From Pedobacter mendelii (GTDB lineage: Bacteria; Bacteroidota; Bacteroidia; Sphingobacteriales; Sphingobacteriaceae), in assembly GCF_014635725.1 (NCBI RefSeq), contig NZ_BMDJ01000001.1, forward strand, positions 248,001 to 312,000: 64,000 nucleotides of DNA, written 5' to 3'. A program made the position numbers and the translations under genes. The notes beneath the pieces were generated by a model. The model was not told the origin of the DNA, searched no databases, and saw only the letters and a program-made list of their open reading frames with translations. This document shows, in pieces, positions 44,876 through 54,973 of this stretch. Numbering within the stretch: the first letter of the stretch is position 1; each line of letters begins with the position of its first letter.

Positions 44876-45132
44876 ATAATTTATAATATTTGGTTAAGTT
44901 AAAAAATCAAAACATAAAGATGTATAATCCTATATTTTTAAATCGGTAAAATTTTGTCCGAGGTAAAAATACCGAATTTGAATACGGTATAAAATACTCG
45001 AATAAACTTAGCAATTAGAAAATTACTATGCAAGCATTGTTTTTATACATTTAAATTTTTACCTAAAAAACATAATCGGCATCAAAGTTGTTATGCTGAT
45101 TATTATTTAAAAAACATATAAACATTTAGATT

Positions 45133-45600
45133 ATGAAAAAATTACTTTTTACTATTTTTGGATGCGCAGCATTATTTACTTTAACTATAACAGAAGTTAA
45201 AGCTCAGAATTACAAAACTGGTGTTGGTTTAGGCTTGGATTTTGGCGATGGTGCAACATTAGTTGGTCCTTCACTAAGACATCATTTTAGCAGAAAAGGC
45301 GCAGTACAAGGAGAGGTTTTATTCGGTGGAAATTCTACAATTATCCAGGCTTTTCTTCAATACAACACGCCAATTAAAGGTGCTGCAGGCTTAGATTTTT
45401 ATGCAGGAGGTGGTCCATCAATTCAATTGTATGATGGCGGTTCAAGTTTCTATTTAGTGCCAATGGCTGGTTTGGATTACAAATTTAAAGGAGCACCTTT
45501 AGCACTTGCTTTAGACTGGAGACCAAGACTTTATATAGGTGATAACGACAGCGATTTCAATGCTGGCAGATTCGGTTTAGGTTTTAGATATACTTTTTAA
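45133..45600 (+). CDS. small outer-membrane beta-barrel-like protein, hypothetical
   Basis: A 155-residue exported protein with signal peptide ending EVKAQ (about residue 25). The mature part has alternating strands rich in Gly and aromatic residues and ends GRFGLGFRYTF with a C-terminal Phe, as in small outer-membrane barrels. No closer family recognised. A bidirectional terminator follows. Confidence 0.75.
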   Translation: MKKLLFTIFGCAALFTLTITEVKAQNYKTGVGLGLDFGDGATLVGPSLRHHFSRKGAVQGEVLFGGNSTIIQAFLQYNTPIKGAAGLDFYAGGGPSIQLYDGGSSFYLVPMAGLDYKFKGAPLALALDWRPRLYIGDNDSDFNAGRFGLGFRYTF

Positions 45601-45624
45601 GCTTAAATAGAAGACGCTTAAAGC

Positions 45625-45659
45625 AAAAAACCCGTTAGAAATTATCTAACGGGTTTTTT
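45625..45659. terminator. bidirectional intrinsic terminator
   Basis: AAAAAACCCGTTAGA and TCTAACGGGTTTTTT are perfect complements around a five-base loop. It separates the plus-strand small barrel gene from the minus-strand M61 peptidase gene. Confidence 0.92.
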
Positions 45660-45683
45660 GTTATTATAAATTTTATGAATTAG

Positions 45684-47513
45684 TTAAATACCCATCCATT
45701 TTTTAAGAACCGCTTTTTGTGTGGCCGTAGCACGCTCATCAATTGTTGCTTTTAAGCGAACATTCGGGTTTGCTTTTAAAGTTAAAGATATTTCTTTTTC
45801 AATTCCATCACGTTTAACTTTTAATTTTAAAACGTCGCCAATTTTCTTTTTTGAAACAATGGGTAATGATTCTAAAGAAACCATTGGAGAGCGCAATTTT
45901 ATTGTACTTAATGCATCACCAACTGTTGTATCATCTAGTGAAATTATTATATCATTAACGTTCAGGCCAGCATCCCAAGCTGCAGAACCTCTAGTTGTAG
46001 ATGTTATTGAAATGCCTTCATTTCCTAGCTGACCAGCTGCTCCTGTTACAGGTTTATCGGGTGTAGCATTTTCTGTTGATACATTTACGCCTGCATAACT
46101 GAAATACTTAACATATTCAGCATCGTCTACACCATTAACATATTTTGTCCAGAAATTAGTAAAACTAATACCTGAAATTTTCTCAACCATTACTTTAAAT
46201 TCTGCATCAGTATAACCACGTTTTAGTGTTTTGCACTGCAGGTACATTGCTTTCATCACATCATCTAAACTTTTAGCTCCTTTTGTAGCATTTATAATTT
46301 CTAAATCCATCAAAATACCGATTACCTCACCCTTGTTATAGTACGAAACAGAGATATTTTTAGAATTTTCATTAGGACGATATCCGATAATCCATGCATC
46401 ATAACTTGAAGCCGCTGCTGATTGAACTTTTGCCCCAGGTGTGTTCAAAACTGTGGCAATTCCGCCGGCAAGCGCATTAACAAATCCATTCTGATCATCA
46501 AAACCTGCCCTTAAAATATATTTATTCTCGTAATAGGATGTAAAACCTTCTGCAATCCAAAGATTTGTTGTATAATTTTCGTTATCATAATCAAATGGGC
46601 CTAAAGCAATGGGGCGTAAACGTTTAACATTCCAAAGGTGATGATATTCGTGAGCAACTAAACCCAAAAATCCTTTGTAGCCGGCATCAGTTCCATAAGC
46701 ATTTCTGCTTGCACCTAATGTGGTAGAGTTTAAATGTTCCAAACCGCCGCCTCCACGAGCAAAATTATGAACAATAAACAGGTAATATTTATTTGGATTT
46801 TCTCCATAAACTGCTGTTTCCTGCTCTATAATTTTCGCCATATCTAATTTAAGCTTTTCTTTATCATAGTTACCACCGCCGTACATTGCAACTTCGTGTT
46901 TAACGCCCGAAGCCATAAACTCAAATGTATCCTGGTTACCAACTTCAATAGGGCTATCATATAAAATATCGAAATCCTTTGCGCTGTAAGTGAAAGTTTC
47001 TCCTGCAACTAAGGGCATACCTGTAGAAACTTTACTCCATGTGTTATAAGGAATAATTTTTACAGAACTGGGCGATTTAATCATCCCGGCAGGATGCATA
47101 AAAATACCTGTTGGTGATAAAAATGCATGAGATTCATCAATAAATGCTGTGCGAACAGATATTTCGAAAGCATAAACACGGTAATTAATTTTGATATTAT
47201 TTGCTTTAGCTGAAAAAACTCTCCATATATTTTTTCTAACTTTTTCTACTTTTAATGTTTTACCAGAAGCCGATGCTGTAAATCCTTCAACACTTTTTTC
47301 AAATTCACGAACCAGATAAGAACCTGGAGTCCAAACAGGCATTTTTATATCAACATAATCTTTAGCTAAACCTGAAATATTCATTTGCACTTCGGCATAG
47401 TGTGCCTGAGGTTCTTTAAAGGAAACCTCGAAACCTATTTTTACCTGCGCCTTCGCTACCATAATGCTTGTTAGTATTAGAACTAAACTTAATATCGATT
47501 TTTTAATAAACAT
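45684..47513 (-). CDS. M61 family metallopeptidase with PDZ domain
   Basis: A 609-residue exported peptidase from the ATG at 47513 (MFIKKSILSLVLILTSIMVA, signal peptide to AKAQ). An N-terminal beta domain is followed by the glycyl-aminopeptidase-like catalytic core with GLVAHEYHHLWNVKRLRP (the HExxH zinc motif) and IAEGFTSYYENKYILRAG (third ligand Glu). A PDZ domain lies at about 500-585 (GISITSTTRGSAAWDAGLNV). It is periplasmic or surface-attached. The substrate is unknown. Confidence 0.93.
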   Translation of the reverse strand: MFIKKSILSLVLILTSIMVAKAQVKIGFEVSFKEPQAHYAEVQMNISGLAKDYVDIKMPVWTPGSYLVREFEKSVEGFTASASGKTLKVEKVRKNIWRVFSAKANNIKINYRVYAFEISVRTAFIDESHAFLSPTGIFMHPAGMIKSPSSVKIIPYNTWSKVSTGMPLVAGETFTYSAKDFDILYDSPIEVGNQDTFEFMASGVKHEVAMYGGGNYDKEKLKLDMAKIIEQETAVYGENPNKYYLFIVHNFARGGGGLEHLNSTTLGASRNAYGTDAGYKGFLGLVAHEYHHLWNVKRLRPIALGPFDYDNENYTTNLWIAEGFTSYYENKYILRAGFDDQNGFVNALAGGIATVLNTPGAKVQSAAASSYDAWIIGYRPNENSKNISVSYYNKGEVIGILMDLEIINATKGAKSLDDVMKAMYLQCKTLKRGYTDAEFKVMVEKISGISFTNFWTKYVNGVDDAEYVKYFSYAGVNVSTENATPDKPVTGAAGQLGNEGISITSTTRGSAAWDAGLNVNDIIISLDDTTVGDALSTIKLRSPMVSLESLPIVSKKKIGDVLKLKVKRDGIEKEISLTLKANPNVRLKATIDERATATQKAVLKKWMGI

Positions 47514-47847
47514 ATAATTGTGTTTTGACACAAATTTATAGTTATTGATGAGTTTTTGGAATTAAAAAGAAAAATTAGTTAGCAGTTGTAAGTCAGCAGT
47601 CAGAAGATTATAACCTGATAACACTAAATTCTTATAAAATTTGAAATTAAAAAGGTTAATTATTCGCATTACCAACCATTCTGCTATTTCCATCTAAACT
47701 TTGCATGCCCGACCCCTGCCTTACGACTTATTTAGTAACATCCTTAATACAACAAATTTATGCTTAAACTATTTGAATATTTTTACAGGCTTTTACCGGG
47801 TATTTTTACAACTATAGCTCGGGAATTAAAGAATTACACACATACAA
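47514..47847. other. intergenic region, divergent promoters
   Basis: A 334-base region between the divergent M61 peptidase and RND efflux operon. It is AT-rich with a short G/C-rich patch (CATGCCCGACCCCTGCC near 47704-47720). No ORF, RNA gene or clear repeat is visible. The promoters of both units must lie here, but I cannot place them. Confidence 0.5.
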
Positions 47848-48948
47848 ATGAAGAAAAGATATATTATTTACATTGTTTTGGCTTTAGGTTTGGCCTATCT
47901 TGTTTACTACAGAATAAACGCAAATAAAAAATTAGAAGGTAAAGGTGGTGCCACTGCTGGCGGAGCAAAAGAAGGTAAAGGTGGTAAAGATGCAAAATCG
48001 GCACCAGCAATGGTTGTTGATGGTATAGTTGTTAAGCTTTCTAAATTTGATACAGATTTGGAAGTTACAGGCGCAATCGAAGCAAACGAATCTGTTGTAC
48101 TGAAAAGTGAAGTTTCTGGTTTGGTTACAGGCATTTATTTTAAAGAAGGTACAAATGTTACCAAAGGCAGTATTTTGGTTAAAATCAATGATAGAGATAT
48201 TCAGGCACAGTTGCAAGATGCATTAACAAAACAAAAACTATCAGGCACAAATGAGAACAGGGCAAAACAGTTACTAGCAAAGGGTGCAATTAGTCAGGAA
48301 GAATACGATACTTCTTTAGCTGATTTGAGATCCTTTCAATCGCAAACAAACTTAATAAGAGCACAACTTGCCAAGACCACAATTCGTGCGCCATTTAGCG
48401 GTAAAATTGGTTTACGCAGTATCTCTGCAGGAACTTACTTAACGCCGGCAACAGTTATTGCAAATCTGGTAAGTACAAACCCTGTTAAAATTACCTTTTC
48501 GGTTCCTGAAAAATATACAGGACAAATTAAACTAGGTTCTGAAATTTCTTTCACTACTGATGGATCATCAAAACAAAATACAGGTAAGGTTTACGCAATT
48601 GAACCAGGAATTAATACCGCAACCCGTACTTTACAAATACGTGCACTGGCTCCCAACGCAGACAACGTACTTCTTCCGGGTTCTTTCGCTAAAATAAAAC
48701 TTGCACTAAATACCTTACAAAATGCTATTCTAATTCCTAATGAGGCAGTAATTCCTGTTTTAAAAGGTAAGATTGTGTACATCCAGCAAGATGGGAAAGC
48801 AAAAGAAGTTAAAGTAGAAGCTGGAACGCGTACAGATGAAAACATTGTTATTACCTCTGGATTAAAAGAAGGCGATACAGTTTTAACTACAGGTTCAATG
48901 GCATTAAAAAAAGATGCACCCATTAAGGTTCATTTGGTTAAACAATAA
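47848..48948 (+). CDS. RND efflux membrane fusion protein (periplasmic adaptor)
   Basis: A 366-residue adaptor of the AcrA/MexA type. It has an N-terminal membrane anchor (about 4-22), an unusual Gly/Lys/Ala-rich linker (GKGGATAGGAKEGKGGKDAK), a barrel-sandwich hybrid (EANESVVLKSEVSGLVTGIY; TTIRAPFSGKIGLRSISAGT), a short coiled-coil hairpin and a beta-barrel. It links the inner-membrane pump to the TolC channel. It is the first gene of the operon; the pump gene starts two bases after its stop codon. Confidence 0.94.
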   Translation: MKKRYIIYIVLALGLAYLVYYRINANKKLEGKGGATAGGAKEGKGGKDAKSAPAMVVDGIVVKLSKFDTDLEVTGAIEANESVVLKSEVSGLVTGIYFKEGTNVTKGSILVKINDRDIQAQLQDALTKQKLSGTNENRAKQLLAKGAISQEEYDTSLADLRSFQSQTNLIRAQLAKTTIRAPFSGKIGLRSISAGTYLTPATVIANLVSTNPVKITFSVPEKYTGQIKLGSEISFTTDGSSKQNTGKVYAIEPGINTATRTLQIRALAPNADNVLLPGSFAKIKLALNTLQNAILIPNEAVIPVLKGKIVYIQQDGKAKEVKVEAGTRTDENIVITSGLKEGDTVLTTGSMALKKDAPIKVHLVKQ

Positions 48949-48950
48949 TT

Positions 48951-51900
48951 ATGAGTATCTCAACCACGAGTATAAAAAGACCGGTTCTTGCCATAGTTAT
49001 GAACCTTTTAATTGTCCTTTTCGGGATAATTGGATATAATTTTTTGGGCGTTCGCGAATATCCATCTATTGATCCAACAGTTGTTTCTGTTAGAACATCC
49101 TATCCTGGAGCAAACTCTGATATTATAGAATCGCAGATTACTGAACCGCTTGAAAAATCAATCAATTCAATCGATGGGATAAGAAACATCTCCTCATCAA
49201 GTAATCAGGGAACAAGCAATATCACTGTAGAATTTAACCTTGATAAAAATATTGAAGAGGCAACTAACGATGTTCGCGATAAAGTTTCGCAAGCCGCCAG
49301 AACTTTACCAAGAGATATAGATGGATTGCCGATTGTAAGCAAAGCCGATGCAAACTCGGATGCAATTTTATCAATGACCATACAGAGTGATAAAAGAAAT
49401 ACGTTGGAGCTAAGTGACTTTGCAGAAAATGTAATTGCAGATAGAATTCAAACCATCCCTGGAGTAAGTAGTGTTCAAATTCAGGGTCAAAGAAAATATG
49501 CTATGCGTATTTGGATGGATCCTAATAAACTAAGTGCTTATGGTTTAACTTCTCAGGATATTGTTACTGCACTTGATAATGAAAATGTGGAGTTACCTTC
49601 GGGGAAGATTACTGGCGAAACCACAGAATTAACCGTAAAAACTTTAGGAAAATTAACTAACGAAACCCAGTTTAATAACCTCATCTTAAAAACAGACAGT
49701 AACCAGGTTATCAAATTAAAAGATGTTGGGTATGCCGTTTTAGGTCCTGAAAATGAAGAAACAATTCTACGCGAATCTGGCAGGCCAATGGTTGCAGTGG
49801 CGATAATTCCGCAACCAGGTGCAAATTATTTAGATATCAGCAACGAATTTTACAAACGTTTCGATAAACTTAAAGCGGATATTCCTCAAGATATAAAATT
49901 AAAAGTTGCCCTAGATACCACGCTGTTCATTAAACGTTCCGTTACCGAAGTTGCTGAAACCATTGGTTTATCATTAGTATTGGTAATCCTTATCATTTAT
50001 TTATTCTTTAGAGATTGGGGAATTGCTTTCCGTCCATTAATTGATATTCCGGTTTCTTTAATTTTTACATTCTTTATCATGTACGCTTTTGGTTTCTCTA
50101 TTAATGTGCTTAGTTTATTGGCAATTGTATTGGCCACAGGTTTAGTAGTTGATGATGGAATTGTAGTAACCGAGAATATTTTCAAAAAAGTAGAGGAAGG
50201 TATGTCGCCGTTTGAAGCTGCAATTAAGGGCTCAAACGAGATTTTCTTTGCCGTAATTTCCATTTCAATTACCCTTGCAGCAGTATTTTTACCAGTAATA
50301 TTTTTACAGGGATTTGTTGGGCGATTATTTAGAGAATTCGGGGTTGTAATTGGAGCTGCAGTATTGGTTTCTGCATTTGTATCGTTAACATTAACCCCAA
50401 TGCTAAATGCGTATTTAATGAAAAAAGGCGGACATAAACCATCTAAATTTTACAATTGGACGGAACCCTATTTTGTTAAACTAAATGATTCTTATGAATC
50501 AAACCTGAATAAATTTTTAGATAAAAGATGGCTATCCATTCCAATTATTCTGGTTTGTATGGGAATGATTTTCTTATTTTGGAAAGTATTACCCAAAGAA
50601 ACCGCACCTTATGATGACAGAAGTGCAATTAATATAAACGTAACAACGCCTGAAGGCTCATCATTTACTTATACGGATAAGTTTATCATGAAAATCAATC
50701 AAATGGTGATTGATTCAGTTCCTGAAAAAAATGTAAATATTACGATAACATCTCCCGGTTTCGGAGGATCAGGCTCCACAAACTCAGGTTTCGTAAGAAT
50801 GGGTTTAGTAGATCCTGAAGATAGAGAGCGTTCTCAAAAAGAGATTGCCGATATGCTAACCAAAATCACCAAAAAGTATAGCGAAGGTAAAACGATTGTT
50901 AATCAGCAACCAACAATTTCTGTTGGTCGCCGCGGTGGTTTACCAATCAGCTACATTATTCAGGCGCAAAATTTTGAAAAACTTCGTGAAAAGGTGCCTT
51001 TGTTTATGGATGAAGTTAGTAAAAATCCAACTTTTACTGTTTCTGACGTGAACTTGAAATTCAACAAGCCAGAAATAAATTTAACTATTGATAGAGATAA
51101 AGCAAAAAACCTTGGCGTTTCCATCTCGGCAATTGCACAAACATTAAACCTGGGCTTAAGTGGCCAACGTTTTTCTTACTTTTTCATGAACGGAAAACAA
51201 TATCAGGTTATTGGGCAATTCGACAGAACAGACAGAAAAGATCCTTTAGATTTGAGTTCTGTGTATGTTCGAAGTGATAATGGTACACTGGTTCAGCTTG
51301 ATAATGTGGTTACGGCAAAAGAAGAAAGTAGTCCGCCGCAATTGTATCGCAATAACCGTTTTATTTCAGCAACAGTTTCTGCAGGCTTAGCACCAGGTAA
51401 AAGTATTGGTGAAGGAATTGATGCTATGGATGCGATTGCGAAAAAAGTATTAGATGAAAGCTTTTCTACCGATTTAAGTGGCGAATCACGAGATTTCAAA
51501 GAAAGTTCGTCAAATACATTTTTTGCTTTTGGATTAGCGCTATTGCTTGTTTATTTAATTCTATCGGCACAATTCGAAAGCTTTAAAGATCCGATTATTA
51601 TTATTTTAACCGTACCAATGGCTGTTGCAGGTGCTTTTTTATCCCTATGGCTTTGTGGTCAGAGCTGGAACATCTTTAGCCAAATCGGAACCATTATGTT
51701 AATCGGTTTGGTAACCAAAAACGGTATTTTAATAGTAGAGTTTGCCAATCAGTTAAAAGAAAAAGGAGTACCTATTCCTGAAGCTATCAGGGAAGCGGCT
51801 GTATCTCGCTTACGTCCCATTTTAATGACAAGTTTGGCTATCGCAATTGGTGCATTACCTATTGCCCTAGCTTTAGGCGCAGCAGCAAAAAGCAGAATGA

Positions 51901-52061
51901 GTATGGGAACTGTTATTGTAGGAGGAACAATGTTTTCCTTAATTTTAACATTATTTGTTATCCCTGCCATTTATTCGTATTGGGCGAAACCATATAAACC
52001 AAATAAAGATTTAAAAGAAGCAGAGCGCTTTGAACATGAAGCATTGGAAGGAGCAAAATAA
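48951..52061 (+). CDS. RND efflux permease (AcrB/MexB-like)
   Basis: A 1036-residue proton-driven exporter. SISTTSIKRPVLAIVMNLLI begins the first helix. LLAIVLATGLVVDDGIVVTE carries the paired Asp residues of helix TM4 needed for proton relay, and IMLIGLVTKNGILIVEFANQ is the matching TM10 block. Two large periplasmic loops form the porter domain. With the adaptor before it and TolC five bases behind, it forms a complete tripartite pump of the hydrophobe/amphiphile (HAE1) type. The substrates are not known. Confidence 0.96.
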   Translation: MSISTTSIKRPVLAIVMNLLIVLFGIIGYNFLGVREYPSIDPTVVSVRTSYPGANSDIIESQITEPLEKSINSIDGIRNISSSSNQGTSNITVEFNLDKNIEEATNDVRDKVSQAARTLPRDIDGLPIVSKADANSDAILSMTIQSDKRNTLELSDFAENVIADRIQTIPGVSSVQIQGQRKYAMRIWMDPNKLSAYGLTSQDIVTALDNENVELPSGKITGETTELTVKTLGKLTNETQFNNLILKTDSNQVIKLKDVGYAVLGPENEETILRESGRPMVAVAIIPQPGANYLDISNEFYKRFDKLKADIPQDIKLKVALDTTLFIKRSVTEVAETIGLSLVLVILIIYLFFRDWGIAFRPLIDIPVSLIFTFFIMYAFGFSINVLSLLAIVLATGLVVDDGIVVTENIFKKVEEGMSPFEAAIKGSNEIFFAVISISITLAAVFLPVIFLQGFVGRLFREFGVVIGAAVLVSAFVSLTLTPMLNAYLMKKGGHKPSKFYNWTEPYFVKLNDSYESNLNKFLDKRWLSIPIILVCMGMIFLFWKVLPKETAPYDDRSAININVTTPEGSSFTYTDKFIMKINQMVIDSVPEKNVNITITSPGFGGSGSTNSGFVRMGLVDPEDRERSQKEIADMLTKITKKYSEGKTIVNQQPTISVGRRGGLPISYIIQAQNFEKLREKVPLFMDEVSKNPTFTVSDVNLKFNKPEINLTIDRDKAKNLGVSISAIAQTLNLGLSGQRFSYFFMNGKQYQVIGQFDRTDRKDPLDLSSVYVRSDNGTLVQLDNVVTAKEESSPPQLYRNNRFISATVSAGLAPGKSIGEGIDAMDAIAKKVLDESFSTDLSGESRDFKESSSNTFFAFGLALLLVYLILSAQFESFKDPIIIILTVPMAVAGAFLSLWLCGQSWNIFSQIGTIMLIGLVTKNGILIVEFANQLKEKGVPIPEAIREAAVSRLRPILMTSLAIAIGALPIALALGAAAKSRMSMGTVIVGGTMFSLILTLFVIPAIYSYWAKPYKPNKDLKEAERFEHEALEGAK

Positions 52062-52066
52062 ATAAA

Positions 52067-53380
52067 ATGATTAAAAGAATAAATCTGTTTGTATTGCTAT
52101 TGAGCATATTATCTTTCGCCTTAAAAGCGCAGGAAAAGTTGACTTTGCAAGATGCTATTACCATTGCAATGCAAAATAATTACGATATAAAAATAAGCAA
52201 GAATAACATTACCATTGCAAAAAACAATGCAAATATTGGTAATGCAGGCATGTTACCAAATTTAGCTGCGACTTATTCAAATGGTGGAAGTATTCAAGAT
52301 ACGAGGCAAACACCTGCAACAGGAGCCGATAGAGTTATTACCGGTGCAAGAAGTACCAATAATGATTTAGGTGCAGATTTAAACTGGACCATTTTCGATG
52401 GCTTTACTATGTTTGCAAATTACGACCGCCTGAAAGAATTACAGAAACAAGGTGAGGTTACCTCACGCCTTGCGATTTTAACAACAATAGCTGACGTTAT
52501 TACAGCCTATTATGATGTGGTAAGGCAACAAAAATTAGTTATTGCTGCAGATAGTGCTATCGACATTTCTGTATTCAGGGAAAAAATTGCCAAAACTAAA
52601 TTACAGTTAGGTCGTGGTTCAAAGCTTGATGTTTTAACTGCACAGGTAGATTACAATACCGATACATCAAATTATCTGCAACAAAAAAATGCTTTACAAG
52701 TTGCTAAAGTTCGTTTAAATCAATTAATGGTTCGTAATGTTAACCTTATATTTTCAGTTGATAATAATATCGACATTGATAAAGCACTAATTTATAGTCA
52801 ATTGGCAGAATTATCTGCTAAGCAAAATCCAAATGTCCAAAATGCATTTATAAATCAAAGGGTTGCTTCATTAAATCTGAAATCAATTAAAGGTGCAAGA
52901 TATCCTGTGGTTAGCTTAAATTCTGGTTATAGCAGATCAAACAGCACAAGTCCAACAGGGTTTAATCAAAAATTTGCAGCTAATGGATTTACTTACGGTG
53001 TAACTGCAAGCCTGAATCTTTTTAATGGTTTTTTACAACGGCAGAATGAAAGAAATGCCAAAATTGATATCGAAAACTCAACGCTAAATCTTGATAAAAC
53101 AAAACTTGATGTAAGTACGCAATTATTAACCGCCTACCAAAATTATAGTACCTACCTGGATTTGGTTAATCTTGAACAAAGAAATGTTGATATAGCAAAA
53201 GAAAATTTAGATATTACTTTAGCCAAATACCGCTTGGGTAGCATTGCACCTTTAGAATTAAGAGAAGCACAACGAAATTCGATAGACGCTCAAAATCGTT
53301 TCATTGAGATTCAATATCAGGCAAAACTTGCAGAAATTACCCTCAAAGAAATCACTGGTAATATAGATTTATCCAATTAA
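52067..53380 (+). CDS. TolC-like outer-membrane efflux protein
   Basis: A 437-residue outer-membrane channel with a signal peptide ending LKAQ and the two internal OEP repeats with long helices (LTLQDAITIAMQNNYDIKIS; ENLDITLAKYRLGSIAPLEL). It trimerises to form the exit duct for the RND pump. It is the third gene of the operon. Confidence 0.94.
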   Translation: MIKRINLFVLLLSILSFALKAQEKLTLQDAITIAMQNNYDIKISKNNITIAKNNANIGNAGMLPNLAATYSNGGSIQDTRQTPATGADRVITGARSTNNDLGADLNWTIFDGFTMFANYDRLKELQKQGEVTSRLAILTTIADVITAYYDVVRQQKLVIAADSAIDISVFREKIAKTKLQLGRGSKLDVLTAQVDYNTDTSNYLQQKNALQVAKVRLNQLMVRNVNLIFSVDNNIDIDKALIYSQLAELSAKQNPNVQNAFINQRVASLNLKSIKGARYPVVSLNSGYSRSNSTSPTGFNQKFAANGFTYGVTASLNLFNGFLQRQNERNAKIDIENSTLNLDKTKLDVSTQLLTAYQNYSTYLDLVNLEQRNVDIAKENLDITLAKYRLGSIAPLELREAQRNSIDAQNRFIEIQYQAKLAEITLKEITGNIDLSN

Positions 53381-53397
53381 TTTTTATATTTATCGAT

Positions 53398-54261
53398 ATG
53401 ATACTCGTTGCAGACAGTGGCTCATCAAAAACCGATTGGATGGGTTATTTTAATGGAGAAACCATTAAATTTAATACACAGGGAATAAATCCTTATTTCC
53501 TTAATGAGCAAGATATTAGCCGTATAATTCTAAAGAATGAGATAATAGCACCTTTGGCAGACGAGGTTAAAGAAATTTATTTTTTTGGCGCAGGCTGTTC
53601 ATCACCCGATAAACATGAAGTTGTATCAAACGGATTATCGGCTGTTTTTGCCAATGCATTTATTTCGGTTGAGCACGACCTTTTAGGTTCTGTTTACGCA
53701 ACCTGCGGAGATTCGGAAGGATTAAACTGCATTTTAGGTACTGGTTCTAATATTTGCTATTTCGACGGTAAGAAAATACATGATGGCCACCATGGTTTAG
53801 GCTACGTTTTAGGCGATGAAGGCTCTGGAACATTTTTTGGTAAAAAGGTATTATTAAGCTATTTGTACAAAAAATTGCCAGCAGATTTGGAGGCTGAATT
53901 TAAAAAAACCTTCACTGTAGAGAAAGAACAAATCATAACCAATGTTTATCAAAAGCCATTCCCGAACATTTACCTGGCAAGCTTTAGCCGCTTTCTGGCT
54001 AACAACCGCGAACACCCTTTCATCTACGAAATTTTAAAAAAAGGATTTCAAGAATTTGTGGATACAAATGTTAAAGATTATCCCAATTATAAAACTGTTC
54101 CTTGCCATTTTGTTGGCTCAATTGCATATTATTATCAAGATGTTCTAAAAACAGTTTTAGAAGAAAATGAAATTACCGTTGGGAAAATTTTGCAAAAGCC
54201 CATAGAAGATCTTTACAACTTCATTCTTCAAAAAGAAGGTGTTGTTAAACAAGGTTTTTAA
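53398..54261 (+). CDS. BadF/BadG-type ATPase, N-acetylglucosamine kinase-like
   Basis: A 287-residue ASKHA-fold kinase: the phosphate-1 loop ILVADSGSSKTDWMGYFNG, the connect region LNCILGTGSNICYFDGKKIH and HGLGYVLGDEGSGTFFGKKV. It resembles N-acetylglucosamine kinases of Bacteroidota, which recycle cell-wall sugars. It starts 17 bases after tolC and may be co-transcribed, though it is functionally unrelated. Confidence 0.85.
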   Translation: MILVADSGSSKTDWMGYFNGETIKFNTQGINPYFLNEQDISRIILKNEIIAPLADEVKEIYFFGAGCSSPDKHEVVSNGLSAVFANAFISVEHDLLGSVYATCGDSEGLNCILGTGSNICYFDGKKIHDGHHGLGYVLGDEGSGTFFGKKVLLSYLYKKLPADLEAEFKKTFTVEKEQIITNVYQKPFPNIYLASFSRFLANNREHPFIYEILKKGFQEFVDTNVKDYPNYKTVPCHFVGSIAYYYQDVLKTVLEENEITVGKILQKPIEDLYNFILQKEGVVKQGF

Positions 54262-54346
54262 ATAATAAATAAATATTAAAAAGATATAAACATAACATTA
54301 ATCATTTTGTTATAATTATAAAGCACATGAAAAATGCTTAGATGAT

Positions 54347-54736
54347 ATGAAGAGAATACTGGTAGTTGATGATGATATTGAGGTTTTAGAAACCATACAA
54401 TTAATACTTGAAATAGGCGGCTTTAAAGTTTCTGCTCTTAACAATGGTGAAGAAGTATTTAATAGAATCGAAAGCTTTAACCCGAATTTAATATTACTTG
54501 ATATCTCTCTTGGTCAAATTGATGGACGCGTTTTATGTGAGCAATTAAAATCTATAGAAAGTACCTCCAAAATTCCAATTTTATTAATCTCCGGTTTATA
54601 TGACCCTAAAGACTTCACAACTTTAAATTACGGACAGGATGATTTCCTTTCTAAGCCTTTCCAGATGGACGTATTAATGAAAAAAATTACTAAAATTCTT
54701 TCTTTAGAACAAGATGAAACCTTTTTGATGAATTAA
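54347..54736 (+). CDS. single-domain response regulator (receiver only)
   Basis: A 129-residue CheY-like protein: acidic pocket VVDDDIEVLE, phospho-acceptor Asp52 in LILLDISLGQIDGR, and Lys103 in DDFLSKPFQM. There is no output domain, so it acts by protein-protein contact or phosphotransfer. It is followed by a terminator. No kinase gene is adjacent. Confidence 0.9.
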   Translation: MKRILVVDDDIEVLETIQLILEIGGFKVSALNNGEEVFNRIESFNPNLILLDISLGQIDGRVLCEQLKSIESTSKIPILLISGLYDPKDFTTLNYGQDDFLSKPFQMDVLMKKITKILSLEQDETFLMN

Positions 54737-54759
54737 AATAATTGCTTAAAAATATATAG

Positions 54760-54790
54760 AAGCCGAATGTTTACAAACATTTGGCTTTTT
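54760..54790 (+). terminator. intrinsic terminator behind receiver gene
   Basis: AGCCGAATGTTT and AAACATTTGGCT form a stem with a short loop, followed by TTTT. Confidence 0.85.
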
Positions 54791-54973
54791 ACGTTTTTAG
54801 AAATGTGCCAGCAGGCATAATCTTATTATAATAATGCGAAAAATTCCTCTTTAAAAAGATTGCTATATTAGAGTTATTAACGCTACCAAAACATAATGCT
54901 GTCATTTTGGCAAATAAGACGCTTTGGAACAACCATTGTTATGCAGCATGTATATTAAACAATTTATTTACAT

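Noticed and set aside
54347..54736. Receiver-only regulator as part of the RiPP two-component system
   Set aside because: It lies 3.6 kb away behind its own terminator, with htpG between; the LytTR regulator is the better partner for the kinase.
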